From contig QHXN01000020.1 of the NCBI GenBank assembly GCA_003222975.1, positions 1 to 60,687 of the forward strand: a stretch of 60,687 nucleotides of DNA, in the 5' to 3' direction. Source of the stretch: Acidobacteriota bacterium (lineage in GTDB: Bacteria > Acidobacteriota > Blastocatellia > Pyrinomonadales > Pyrinomonadaceae). How positions within the stretch are numbered: position 1 is the first letter of the stretch; every line of letters begins with the position of its first letter. Below the pieces are notes generated by a model. The model was not told the origin of the DNA. It was given only the letters and a program-made list of their open reading frames with translations, and did no database searches. This document shows positions 49,802 through 58,317 of the stretch, in pieces. The position numbers and the translations under genes were made by a program.

Positions 49802-51568
49802 ATGATGCTCGACGGAGAGAAGAGAGAGGCGGGGACGACTGCGCCGGATTTTCTGAGCCGGCGCGCAGGGCTGCTCTGCGCGCTGCTGCTCGCGCTGATG
49901 GCCGCGCAGATGCTCGCGGTCATACGTCAGAAGAGCATCACGGTGGACGAGTGGGTGATGATCCCCGCGGGCTACTACCACCTGACCGCGGGCGACTACC
50001 GGCCCGTCAACGAGCACCCGCCGTTCGCTAAAGTTATCGCCGCCGCGCCGCTGCTCCTGACGCACACGCAAGCGCCGCCCCTCGACGCCGCGCCGCACGA
50101 CTACGAATACTTCCTCGGCAAGTTCGACGACTTCTGGCATCGGAACGCCGTGCGCTTCGACTACCTCACGCTCTGGGCGCGCGTGCCCGCCATACTCGTC
50201 ACGTTGCTCCTGGGCGCGCTCGTCTTCGTCTTCGCGCGACGCCACTGGGGCGCGCGCGCGGCGCTCTTCGCCGTCGCGCTCTACAGCCTGGAGCCGACGG
50301 TGCTCGCCCACGGGCGCGTCGTGCAGACCGACATCCCTTCGGCGCTCGCCTTCCTCCTCTTCTCTTTCACACTCTACGAGTACCTGAAGTCGCCGGACGC
50401 CCGACGCGCCGCCTACACGGGGCTAACGCTTGGGCTGGCGGCGGTGACGAAGTTCTCGATGATCGCGCTCGCGCCGGTGCTCGCGGTCGTGCTCGTCGCG
50501 CTCTTCATCCTCGCGCCGCGCCGCGGACTCAAGCGCGCGCGGGTCGCGGGGCACGCCGTCGCGTTGGCCTTCGCCGCGGTCGTCGCCGTCAACGCCGCCT
50601 ACTTCTTCCAACACCGGCGGCCTGAGTCTCTGGACGACGCGCTCGCGCGCACGGTCGTCCCGGCGCGCGTCGGCGACGCGCTGCACGCGCCGCTCGAAGC
50701 CGGGTACTACGCGCTTCAGGTCGTCTTCCCCGCCGACTTCGTCTCCGGCATCGGCTGGCAGCTCGGCCACGCGCACAACGGACACCAGGCCGGGCTGCTC
50801 GGCATGTACAGCCAGTACGGCTGGTGGTACTACTTCCCCGTCGCCTTCGCCCTGAAGACGCCGCTGCCGATAGTTCTGCTCGTCCTCGCCGCCGTCGCGT
50901 GGGCGCTGCTGCGCTTGCGTCGCAGGGTCGAGGGGCGCGTGCTCGTGCTCGTCCTGCCGCTCGCGTTCTTCACCTGTCTGCTGATGCTGAGCACGATCAA
51001 CATCGGCGTGCGCTACTACCTCCCGGCCTACCCGTTCTTCTTCATCCTTTCGGGGGCGATGGTTGACGACGTGCTGCGCCGTGGCTGCGCCCGCGCGGGC
51101 GCAGCCGCGGCGCTCGCCGCCCTGGTGTTCTGCTGGGTCGCGGTCGAGGCCGTGCGCGCCTTCCCCGACCACATGACTTACATGAACCAACTCGCCTCGG
51201 CGCGTCCGCACTGGTGGTACCTGTCGGACTCGAACGTCGAGTGGGGCGACGACGTGCGCGACCTCGCGCTATACTTGCGCGCGCGCGGCGAGCACAGGGT
51301 CGGGGCCGCGATTTTGGACTGGCCGCTGCTCGACATCTACGGCCTCGAAGCGGCGCAGGTCTTCGTGCCGCCGGGCGAGCGGGCCGAAGACGTGCGCTAC
51401 GTCGCCGTCGGCGCGAGCCTCCTGAACGGCTCGACCGTGCCCGGCGGCTTCGACAACGGCGTCGTGCTCACCGAAGGAGAGCGCGTCAACTACTTCGAGC
51501 AGTTCCGCCGCCGCGCGCCGGAGAAGATCTTCGGCGGCTCGATTTACCTCTACCGCATGAAAGAGTGA
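49802..51568 (+). CDS. Membrane glycosyltransferase, GT39-like
   Basis: A 588-residue polytopic protein. The first loop has SITVDEWVMIPAGYYHLTAG then RPVNEHPPFAKVIAAAPLLL, the PMT-type donor/metal site. About ten TM helices follow, and a C-terminal soluble region has LASARPHWWYLSDSNVEWGD. It probably uses a polyprenyl-phosphate sugar made by the GT2 enzyme downstream to glycosylate a lipid or protein at the outer face of the membrane. Hairpin A3 separates the two genes. Confidence 0.82.
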   Translation: MMLDGEKREAGTTAPDFLSRRAGLLCALLLALMAAQMLAVIRQKSITVDEWVMIPAGYYHLTAGDYRPVNEHPPFAKVIAAAPLLLTHTQAPPLDAAPHDYEYFLGKFDDFWHRNAVRFDYLTLWARVPAILVTLLLGALVFVFARRHWGARAALFAVALYSLEPTVLAHGRVVQTDIPSALAFLLFSFTLYEYLKSPDARRAAYTGLTLGLAAVTKFSMIALAPVLAVVLVALFILAPRRGLKRARVAGHAVALAFAAVVAVNAAYFFQHRRPESLDDALARTVVPARVGDALHAPLEAGYYALQVVFPADFVSGIGWQLGHAHNGHQAGLLGMYSQYGWWYYFPVAFALKTPLPIVLLVLAAVAWALLRLRRRVEGRVLVLVLPLAFFTCLLMLSTINIGVRYYLPAYPFFFILSGAMVDDVLRRGCARAGAAAALAALVFCWVAVEAVRAFPDHMTYMNQLASARPHWWYLSDSNVEWGDDVRDLALYLRARGEHRVGAAILDWPLLDIYGLEAAQVFVPPGERAEDVRYVAVGASLLNGSTVPGGFDNGVVLTEGERVNYFEQFRRRAPEKIFGGSIYLYRMKE

Positions 51569-51574
51569 GGGGGA

Positions 51575-51660
51575 AAATGATGAATGCGGAATGATGAATG
51601 ATGAATGAAAGACGGCCTGCTTTTCTTAATTCATCATTCATCATTCCGCATTCATCATTA
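51575..51660. repeat. Hairpin element A3 (GAATGATGAATGCGG family)
   Basis: The left arm 51575-51607 pairs with the right arm about 51629-51660 (ttcatcattcatcattccgc). The loop has gacggcctgcttttctt. It fills the GT39-GT2 gap. Confidence 0.87.
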
Positions 51661-51667
51661 GATGTAG

Positions 51668-52447
51668 ATGAACACAGACCGCACGCTCATCGTCGTGCCG
51701 ACTTACAACGAGCGCGAGAACGTCGCGGCGCTCGTCGCCGCGCTGCTTGAGGTCGCGCCCGCGGCGGACGTGATGCTGATAGACGACAACTCGCCGGACG
51801 GGACTTCCGCCTACGCCCGCGAGTTGTTCGGCGCGAACCCGCGCTTCTCAGTCCTCCGGCGGGAGGGCGCGCGCGGCTACGGGCGCAGCCTCGTTGACGG
51901 CTACCGCCGCGCCGTGGAGGGCGGCTACGCGCGACTGGTGCAACTGGACGCGGACTTCTCGCACGACCCCGCCAGAATCCCCGCGCTCGTCTCGGCGAGC
52001 CTTGAGGCCGACGTGGTCATCGGCTCGCGCTACTGCGCGGGCGGGGGCATCACGAACTGGCCCCTGAGCCGGCGTTTGCTCAGCCGCTTCGCCAATCGCT
52101 ACGTCTGCCGCATCACCGGCCTCAAGGTTCACGACACGACGAGCGGCTTTCGCTGCTACACGCGGAGGGCGCTACGTCGCCTGCTCGAAGGCCGCGTCGC
52201 GGCGGAAGGCTACGCCTTCCTCGTCGAGGCCGTCTTCCACGCGCACCGCGAAGGTCTGGCGATAGCCGAGGTTCCCATCACCTTCACCGACCGGCGCGAG
52301 GGGCAGTCGAAGATGTCGCGCCAAGTCATCTTCGAGTCGGTGCTCATGCCCTGGCGTCTGCGCTTCGCGCGCCGGCCCGCCCGCCCGACAGAATTAGAAA
52401 TGGGAGATGAGACGGGGAGACTGCGGGACGAAGCGACGGGGCGATAA
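51668..52447 (+). CDS. Polyprenol-phosphate mannosyltransferase-like GT2
   Basis: A 259-residue GT2 enzyme of the dolichyl-phosphate beta-mannosyltransferase type. It has the nucleotide-binding start IVVPTYNERENVAALVAALL, DDNSPDGT, and the DxD-like VQLDADFSHDPARIP. TTSGFRCYTRRALRRLL and VPITFTDRREGQSKMS are DPM synthase blocks. It lacks the C-terminal TM domain. It makes the lipid-linked sugar for the adjacent GT39 protein. The last residues GDETGRLRDEATGR and the stop are encoded by the left arm of element M2. Confidence 0.88.
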   Translation: MNTDRTLIVVPTYNERENVAALVAALLEVAPAADVMLIDDNSPDGTSAYARELFGANPRFSVLRREGARGYGRSLVDGYRRAVEGGYARLVQLDADFSHDPARIPALVSASLEADVVIGSRYCAGGGITNWPLSRRLLSRFANRYVCRITGLKVHDTTSGFRCYTRRALRRLLEGRVAAEGYAFLVEAVFHAHREGLAIAEVPITFTDRREGQSKMSRQVIFESVLMPWRLRFARRPARPTELEMGDETGRLRDEATGR

Positions 52448-52527
52448 GACGACCGGCGGCTCGCTTGTCCGATTCCGCATCATTCACTCATTTTTCTCCC
52501 CCTCTCCTCGTCCCCCGTCCCCGTCTT
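52399..52527. repeat. Hairpin element M2 (GGGAGACGGGGAGAC family)
   Basis: The left arm about 52400-52450 (atgagacggggagactgcgg) lies in the GT2 3' end, including its TAA stop. The right arm 52491-52527 is C/T-rich (ctcgtcccccgtccccgtct). The loop is about 40 nt. Confidence 0.75.
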
Positions 52528-52617
52528 AACTTCACCTTGCAGCCTTTCCCTTGACTCTCCGCTCCGTTTAGCGTAAGAAGCCTGACGTTCTACCACCCTT
52601 TCGGCGGAGTTCCTGCC

Positions 52618-53595
52618 ATGAAGAGATTCATCGCGCTGGCCGCGCTCTTGTTAGCGGCGTCGGCCTGCGCCACCACCACGACGAACACGGAGACGGGGAA
52701 TACGAACGCGAACACGTCGGCCAACATTAACGCCGCCGCTTCGCCCACGCCCGCGGGCGTCACACAGGCCGACATCGAGGCCAAGGAGAGGCAGGTGTGG
52801 GACGCCTTGAAGGCGAAGAACTGGGACGGCTTCGCCGGCCTGCTGTCCGAAGACTTCACCGACGTGGCGGACGACGGCATCTACGACAAGGCGAAGACGA
52901 CCGATGTCATCAAGAAACTCGACCTGACCGACTACACGTTCTCGGACATCAAGTTCGTGAAGGTGGACGATGACCTCGCCGTCCTCGTCTACACCGCCAC
53001 CGAGAAGAGCACCTACGACGGAAAGCCGTCTCCGGGCAAGCCCACCTACAACTCCAGTGCCTGGGTTAATCGCGGCGGCAAGTGGCTCGCCGCCTACCAC
53101 CAGGAGACGGAGGCCATGACGCCGCCCGCGGGCCAGGGCGCGAACACGAACGCCAACAGCTCTTCGAGCGCCGCGAACACGAACGCGAACAAGTCGGGCG
53201 CGAATGCCAACACGTCGGCCTCGCCCGCGGCAAGCCCAGCCGCCGCGCCGGCCACGGCCACCGACGCGGAGAAGGCTGTCTGGGACGCGATCAAGCGCAA
53301 GGACGGCGACGCCTTCGCCAGCTTCCTCGCCAGCGACGCGCTTGAGGTCGAGCCGGAGGGCGTCCGCGACAAGGCCGCCTCGACCAAGGGTGTCACGCAG
53401 ATGGACTTTTCCAAATTCACGCTGAGCGACTGGAAGGAAACGAAGCTCGACAGCGACTCCGCGCTCGTGACCTACGTGGTCAAGGGGCCGAACCCGAAGG
53501 GCCAGATGGAGACGATGCGGCACAGCACCGTCTGGAACAACCGCGGCGGCCAGTGGAAGGCATACTTCCACCAGGGCACGGTGGCGACGAAATAA
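52618..53595 (+). CDS. Lipoprotein with two DUF4440/SnoaL-like domains
   Basis: A 325-residue lipoprotein: signal and lipobox LLLAASAC (Cys at about 19), then an Asn/Thr-rich linker (NTNANTSANINAAASP). Two tandem NTF2-like domains follow: about 55-160 (RQVWDALKAKNWDGFAGLLS) and about 222-323 (AVWDAIKRKDGDAFASFLAS). They are separated by another Asn/Ser/Ala linker. Each ends with a NRGGKW or NRGGQW strand, which shows an internal duplication. The function is unknown; such domains bind small ligands. The linker composition resembles the tail of the His-rich protein at 21.6 kb. Confidence 0.82.
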   Translation: MKRFIALAALLLAASACATTTTNTETGNTNANTSANINAAASPTPAGVTQADIEAKERQVWDALKAKNWDGFAGLLSEDFTDVADDGIYDKAKTTDVIKKLDLTDYTFSDIKFVKVDDDLAVLVYTATEKSTYDGKPSPGKPTYNSSAWVNRGGKWLAAYHQETEAMTPPAGQGANTNANSSSSAANTNANKSGANANTSASPAASPAAAPATATDAEKAVWDAIKRKDGDAFASFLASDALEVEPEGVRDKAASTKGVTQMDFSKFTLSDWKETKLDSDSALVTYVVKGPNPKGQMETMRHSTVWNNRGGQWKAYFHQGTVATK

Positions 53596-53596
53596 G

Positions 53597-53681
53597 AATG
53601 ATGAATGCGGAATGCGGAATGATGAATGATAAGAGTCAAGCTGCCTTGACATTCATCACTCATCATTCCGCATTCATCATT
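53597..53681. repeat. Hairpin element A4 (GAATGATGAATGCGG family)
   Basis: The left arm 53597-53632 pairs with the right arm about 53651-53681. The left arm has GAATGCGGAATGCGG, one word more than the right. The loop is itself a small hairpin, gtcaagctgccttgac. It lies between two convergent genes. Confidence 0.85.
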
Positions 53682-53685
53682 CGTC

Positions 53686-55923
53686 TCACGCCCACACGCC
53701 CGGAATCTTCGTCGCGCACGCGGGGCAGAGGCCGTCCGCGCCGACCCTCATCTTTCGTATCTGGTAGCCGTAGCGCTCGACCAGAAGCTCTCCGCACGCG
53801 GGGCAGTAGGTGTTCTCCCAGCGCCCGACGCGACCGGGCAGGTTCCCCGCGTAGATGAATTTCAAGCCCGACGCGCGCCCGATCTCGCAGGCGCGCACGA
53901 GCTGTTCGGCGGTCGTGTTCGCGTTCTCCGTCATGCGGTAGTCCTGGTGAAACGCCGTGACGTGCCAGGGGATGTCGGGCGAAACGCTTGCGATGAACTC
54001 CGCGGCGCGGCGCAGCTCTTCTTCGGAGTCGTTGAAGCCCGGAATGACGAGCGTCACGACCTCCTCCCAGAAGCCCCGCTCGTGAACCATGCGGACGGTC
54101 TCAAGTATGTTTCCGACGACGCCTCCCAACTGGCGGTAGCCGCGGTCGCTCATCGTCTTCAGGTCAATCTTGTAGCAGTCCGTCCACGGCCTCAGATAGT
54201 CCAAGACCTGCGGCGTCGCGTTCCCGTTCGAGATGAAGGCCGTCTTCAGCCCCGCGCCCCGCGCCTTCCCGAAGACCTCGACCGCCCACTCCGCCGTGAT
54301 CAGCGGCTCGTTGTAACTCGACCCCACCATCCGCGCGCCGCACTCACGCGCCATCGAGACGAGCCTGTCCGCCGACACGACGCGCGGCGCAGTCCCCGCC
54401 GCGTCGTCGCGCAGCGCCTGCGACGTGAGCCAATTCTGGCAGTTCGAGACCGCGAAGAAACTCGCAAGGTAATCATGCTCTTCTTCGACCTCCATGTTGT
54501 ACACGTCGCCGTCGTATTCGATAAAGCCGACCTTGCGCAGCGGGATCAGATAGAAGTCTTCGGTCTCTACGGCCTTCCGTTTGGCGGAGGAGCTTTCATA
54601 CCAGACTACCGTGTACTGATGCGGCGCACGCCTGACCGTTCGCCCTTGAATCGTCGCCTGCTCCGGCATCGCCGTTTCATAAAGCGAAGGCAGGTGGCCG
54701 AGCTTTAGCGCAAGCCACGCGACGCCGTAGGCGAGTTCACGCGAGACTGTCGTGACGCTGACCTTGCCGTTAGAGTAGCGGTGGCCGTCGCCTTCGACGT
54801 AAGCGCCGAGGAACGATTCGACGATTGGCCGGTGTGCGGCGAAGAGCACCCGTGGGACGCGCTTCCCCGCGGCGTGCGCGCCGGCCAGAGACTTGAACAA
54901 GAGGGCGGCTGAGGATTTATTCACGGCCACGGCGAGCGTCGTCGAACGCCCGACCCGCGCCGCCTTCACGCCTAAACAACGGGCGAGCAGTCGCGAGACC
55001 TCTTCGACCAAAGCCGTTTCGGAAGGCGCGAAGCTGAAGTTCAGGACGTGGCTGTTCGGGCGGCTCTTGTCGCTGACGACGGAGCCTTCGGCGCAGTAGT
55101 AGCCGAGCAGCCGCGCGAAGTCTTCGTCGAGGGGGAGCGTCGCGGGCACGCCCGGTCGGTGCTCGTTCGGAAACCTCAATGTGTCGCCCTCGATGAGCAG
55201 CCCGGCGGTGCGGGCATCGGTCGCCAGCCCGCGCGCGAGCTTGCTTCTGATGTGCCGAACGTAGGACGCGCTCTTTCCGAGCGCCGCACCGATCACGCGC
55301 GACGACTCGCCGCGCGCAGTGGCCTTCGCTATGCCCGCGCGCTCTTCCGGCGACAAACCCCACGGGACGCGATACGTGAACCGATGGGCCGACAATACGC
55401 CTGCCACATCAACCGTCCGCGGCGAAGAAAAAGCGTGGCGACGCGGGATTGCCAGGAAATGTCTGTTCGTCAGCCGCCCGGCCTGAAGAAGTTCAGGCCG
55501 CTTGGTCACATCGTCGGTCGCATAGACTCGGTGACCTGGGGTGCAACGCAGCGCGGGCAAGTAGTACGGGCGGACGACGGCGAGTCTCCCGCGGTAAGTG
55601 AAGCAGTAGCCGCAGTGCAGGTCGCAACCGAGCATGCCGAAGGTGAGCGTGTCGGAGCCGGGCAGGACGTGGAAGAAGGGCTTCTTCTCGGTCGGGTCGC
55701 AGGCGAGCGCGGCGACGTAGTTCGCGGGCACGAGCAGCCGCCCGCCCTCGTTAAAACGCACCTTGCAGATGCCGCGCTTGCCCTCATGAATCAGGCAGCG
55801 GTGGCCGCAGGCGTAGCAGCGCAAGTCGCCGCCCGCGAGGCGCTCGGTCAACTCCCCCGCGCCCTCGCGCGTCATCTCGTCCAACACCTCGGCCAGACTG
55901 GCCGAGCGCGCACTCATTGGCAT
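53686..55923 (-). CDS. amrS: AmmeMemoRadiSam system radical SAM enzyme AmrS, interrupted by an intein
   Basis: A 745-residue precursor. The N-extein (1-106) has CYACGHRCLIHEGKRGICKV and ends CDLHCGY. The intein is residues 107-494. The C-extein (495-745) begins CQNWLTSQALRDDAAG. Joining the exteins gives a 357-residue protein with an intact radical SAM motif C100-x3-C104-x2-C107, followed by SSYNEPLITAEW, YKIDLKTMSDRGYRQLGGV and the C-terminal CPACGELLVERYGY zinc-like ribbon. AmrS belongs to the Memo/AMMECR1-linked system, whose reaction is not settled. GGAGG lies 7 nt before ATG 55923. No amrA/amrB partner is in the window. The open frame upstream overlaps the MBL gene and is not coding. Confidence 0.93.
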   Translation of the reverse strand: MPMSARSASLAEVLDEMTREGAGELTERLAGGDLRCYACGHRCLIHEGKRGICKVRFNEGGRLLVPANYVAALACDPTEKKPFFHVLPGSDTLTFGMLGCDLHCGYCFTYRGRLAVVRPYYLPALRCTPGHRVYATDDVTKRPELLQAGRLTNRHFLAIPRRHAFSSPRTVDVAGVLSAHRFTYRVPWGLSPEERAGIAKATARGESSRVIGAALGKSASYVRHIRSKLARGLATDARTAGLLIEGDTLRFPNEHRPGVPATLPLDEDFARLLGYYCAEGSVVSDKSRPNSHVLNFSFAPSETALVEEVSRLLARCLGVKAARVGRSTTLAVAVNKSSAALLFKSLAGAHAAGKRVPRVLFAAHRPIVESFLGAYVEGDGHRYSNGKVSVTTVSRELAYGVAWLALKLGHLPSLYETAMPEQATIQGRTVRRAPHQYTVVWYESSSAKRKAVETEDFYLIPLRKVGFIEYDGDVYNMEVEEEHDYLASFFAVSNCQNWLTSQALRDDAAGTAPRVVSADRLVSMARECGARMVGSSYNEPLITAEWAVEVFGKARGAGLKTAFISNGNATPQVLDYLRPWTDCYKIDLKTMSDRGYRQLGGVVGNILETVRMVHERGFWEEVVTLVIPGFNDSEEELRRAAEFIASVSPDIPWHVTAFHQDYRMTENANTTAEQLVRACEIGRASGLKFIYAGNLPGRVGRWENTYCPACGELLVERYGYQIRKMRVGADGLCPACATKIPGVWA
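54442..55605 (-). mobile_element. Intein with LAGLIDADG homing endonuclease and HTH, inserted in amrS
   Basis: A 388-residue in-frame insertion. Cys1 starts it (CFTYRGRL). Block B is CTPGHRVYAT (His25). A helix-turn-helix follows at about 84-127 (SRVIGAALGKSASYVRHIRS). The two dodecapeptide motifs of a DOD endonuclease are LLGYYCAEGSV (about 166-176) and FLGAYVEGDGH (about 265-275). Block F is VYNMEVEEEHDYLASFF and the end is AVSN, followed by Cys+1 of the extein. The penultimate His is replaced by Ser. The insertion point is exactly before the third Cys of the radical SAM CxxxCxxC motif. Confidence 0.93.
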
Positions 55924-56034
55924 CTCGAAACCTCCGATTGGCGGCGGGCGGGGGACTCCGTTTATACTGGGGCTTGAAAAATCACCGGCGCGTTCGACAT
56001 ATATTTTACCGCTTTCGACGAGGTTTCGCAGTCC

Positions 56035-56706
56035 ATGATTATCGAGCAAATCACGCTCACGCCGTTTCAGCAGCACGCGCGCGTGCTCGGCTGCGAGGAG
56101 ACGCGGCGCGCCGTCTGCGTTGATCCGGGCGAGGAGACGGGCAAGATAGTCGGGGCGCTGGAGAGACTGAAGCTCGATCTTCAGGCGATAGCGCTGACGC
56201 ACGCGCACATGGATCACATTGGGGGCGTGGCGGCTTTGAAGCGCGAGAGGCCGCGGGCCGAGATTATCCTGCACGCGGCGGACGAACCTTTGTACGCGGG
56301 CCTGCCCGAACAGCCCGCGTGGCTCGGCATCCCGCGCGCGGCGTGGTCTAGTCTCGGCTTCGACTACGAAGAGCCGCCGCCGGTCGAACGTCATTGGGAG
56401 GACGGCGAGACGTACCGCGTGGGCCGACTCGAATTCAAAGTGCTCCACTGCCCCGGCCACACGCCTGGGCACGTCGTCCTGTTCGAGCCGAGCGAGCGCA
56501 AGGTGTTCGTGGGCGACTGCCTGTTCGCCGGCTCAATCGGGAGGACTGATCTGCCGGGCGGCTCGGCGAGGCAGTTGATGGACTCGCTCCGCAACAAAAT
56601 CCTTCCGCTCGGCGACGACGTGACGGTCTATTCCGGCCACGGCCCCGAAACCACCGTCGGGCGCGAGCGCCTAACCAACCCGTTTCTCACGGGCCGGTAC
56701 TTCTGA
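56035..56706 (+). CDS. MBL-fold metallo-hydrolase, glyoxalase II-like
   Basis: A 223-residue metallo-beta-lactamase-fold protein. Metal ligands are in LTHAHMDHIGGVAAL (HxHxDH), HCPGHTPGHVVLFE, VGDCLFAGSIGRTDLPGG (bridging Asp) and YSGHGPETTVGRE. The pattern matches YcbL-type short glyoxalase II proteins. It is probably a cytosolic thioester hydrolase. It is divergent from amrS, with the two starts about 110 nt apart. Hairpin B4 begins at its stop. Confidence 0.9.
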   Translation: MIIEQITLTPFQQHARVLGCEETRRAVCVDPGEETGKIVGALERLKLDLQAIALTHAHMDHIGGVAALKRERPRAEIILHAADEPLYAGLPEQPAWLGIPRAAWSSLGFDYEEPPPVERHWEDGETYRVGRLEFKVLHCPGHTPGHVVLFEPSERKVFVGDCLFAGSIGRTDLPGGSARQLMDSLRNKILPLGDDVTVYSGHGPETTVGRERLTNPFLTGRYF

Positions 56707-56836
56707 AAGCCGTGAACCGTAAACCGTGAACCGTAAACCGTGAACCGTGACAAGAAGGAATAGAAAACCGTGAACCGTGACGATTCAGAACTGCTTTCCT
56801 CTCGTCACGGTTCACGGTTTACGGTTCACGGCTTTC
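56706..56836. repeat. Hairpin element B4 (AACCGTAAACCGTGAACC family), longest copy
   Basis: The left side 56707-56783 has eight ACCGTGA/ACCGTAA words in two blocks. The right arm is 56803-56835 (gtcacggttcacggtttacg). The loop has gaactgctttcctc. It starts at the MBL stop, and the right arm overlaps the C-terminal codons of the small convergent gene. Confidence 0.87.
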
Positions 56837-57025
56837 CGGTCTGCGAAGCTGCTCGCTCTTCAGCTTCTCCCACTGGTCTTTGGTCTCGCCGGTCAAGTCG
56901 CTGGGGAGGGTTTCGACGGGGATGTTGTTGTCGGCGCAAAACCTGCGCCAGAGGACGAAGCGCGCGTCGAACTGCCCCGTCCCTTCCGCAATCTCGTTCG
57001 ACACCTTCGGTTTCTCTTCCGCCAC
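56819..57025 (-). CDS. Small hypothetical protein
   Basis: A 68-residue soluble protein I do not recognise. GTG 57025 is preceded by AAGGAG at 9 nt. The sequence is charged and helical (VAEEKPKVSNEIAEGTGQFD, WRRFCADNNIPVETL). The upstream extension of the frame would be encoded by hairpin A5, and the C-terminal few residues overlap hairpin B4. The regular codon use and good ribosome site favour a real gene. Confidence 0.5.
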   Translation of the reverse strand: MAEEKPKVSNEIAEGTGQFDARFVLWRRFCADNNIPVETLPSDLTGETKDQWEKLKSEQLRRPESREP

Positions 57026-57080
57026 TTGGCTCGCTCCTTGTTCCCGCGGTTCTTTGTTTTGCCCGACAGTGTAGCAGAGG

Positions 57081-57164
57081 AAATGATGAATGCGGAACGA
57101 TGAATGATGAACGAGGAACAAGCTGTCTTCTCATTCATCATTCATCGTTCCGCATTCATCATTT
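57081..57164. repeat. Hairpin element A5 (GAATGATGAATGCGG family)
   Basis: The left arm 57081-57111 pairs with the right arm about 57131-57164. Both arms carry the same variant, GCGGAACGATG and its complement CATCGTTCCGC, where other copies have GCGGAATGATG. The loop has aagctgtcttctc. Confidence 0.87.
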
Positions 57165-58112
57165 TCAGGAGGCCGAGCCGAGCAGGTACATCTCGCCCTT
57201 CGGCGCGCTCTCGCCGCCCTCGCGCTCCAACGTGACGGCGAAGGTGGGTTTACTCACGCCCGTCGGCAGCCGGTCGTTCATGCGCGCGCGCCCTTCGGCG
57301 TCCGACTTGAACGTCCCGCCGGGCAGGGGCTTTTTGTCGGCGATGAGCCAGAGTTGGTAAGCGTGCCCCGCGGGTGCGGGCGGCAGCCCGTGGGCGAGCA
57401 GGACGGCGCGGCCCGTGGAGCCGTCGTAGGCGACGAGCGCGCGCGCTTGGGGCGCGACCTCCTTGCCGGCGAGCCGCGCCACGCTCGCCTCCGTTGACGA
57501 GAGCAGGTCGTTTACGTCGCGCGTGCGCGCGAGTTGTTCGCGCTCACCCGCCAGCGCCGCCTGCGTCTCCCTCAGACGCTCGGACATACGCGCCAGCTCG
57601 CCTTGCAGCGTCTGTGCCCGGCTCCACAGAAGGAGCGTCGTCGTGCCGAGCAGGGCGAAGGCGACGACGACAGCCGCCGCGCCGAACGCGAGCGACGGGC
57701 GCGCTGTGAGAAGCTGCCACAGGCTCAGGCGCGCGAGCAGGCCGCGCACGTCTTCAGCGCCACGCACATCTTCCGTGCCGAGTGCGGGGCGTCGAGCGCC
57801 CGCGCCGACGGCGGTTGTTTCGCGCGCGACTTCCGACGTTTCGGCGGCCCCCGTGGTCGCGCGCGCGGCCCCCGTCCGGGTCGAGGGGGCAAGCCCGCGC
57901 ACCTGTTCGAGCACGCGCGAGCGCAGGCGCGCGGGCGGCGCGACGGGCGCGACCGTGAAGGCGAGCGCGCCAGCCGCGTCGCTCAGCTCGCGCAACTCCG
58001 CACGGCACTCGGCGCACGACGAGAGGTGCTCTTCGAGCGCGCGCCGTTCGCCCGCGTCGAGCGCGCCAGCCGCCTCAAGCGCCAGCAACTCTTTGTAGTC
58101 TTCGTGCCGCAT
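57165..58112 (-). CDS. Anti-sigma factor, zinc-finger RskA type
   Basis: A 315-residue membrane protein. The N-terminal anti-sigma zinc motif is LEEHLSSCAECRAEL (HxxxCxxC). A TM helix follows (about 143-163, FGAAAVVVAFALLGTTTLLL) and then a coiled coil (TLQGELARMSERLRETQAAL). The periplasmic RskA C-terminal domain has AVLLAHGLPPAPAGHAYQLW. It should bind and hold the ECF sigma factor encoded just upstream on the same strand, releasing it on an envelope signal. Confidence 0.9.
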   Translation of the reverse strand: MRHEDYKELLALEAAGALDAGERRALEEHLSSCAECRAELRELSDAAGALAFTVAPVAPPARLRSRVLEQVRGLAPSTRTGAARATTGAAETSEVARETTAVGAGARRPALGTEDVRGAEDVRGLLARLSLWQLLTARPSLAFGAAAVVVAFALLGTTTLLLWSRAQTLQGELARMSERLRETQAALAGEREQLARTRDVNDLLSSTEASVARLAGKEVAPQARALVAYDGSTGRAVLLAHGLPPAPAGHAYQLWLIADKKPLPGGTFKSDAEGRARMNDRLPTGVSKPTFAVTLEREGGESAPKGEMYLLGSAS

Positions 58113-58317
58113 CGAGTCCCTTCCGCGCCGCCTCGCCGCCGTCGTGCGAGGCCGAGAGCCTGCGCCCTCGTGACCGAGCCGCGGCGACCGCCGCGCTCTT
58201 CAACATCCGTCTGAAAACACCCGCCTGAAAAACTCACCCGCCTACTAACCGAACGCCCACGGACTCACCCACCCGCCTTCCCGCCGCGACTTCAGCCGGA
58301 CGGAAACTCCGCCGCCC

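Noticed and set aside
55924..56472. N-terminal extension of the amrS frame
   Set aside because: It overlaps the MBL hydrolase gene antisense; GGAGG and ATG at 55923 give a normal AmrS start.
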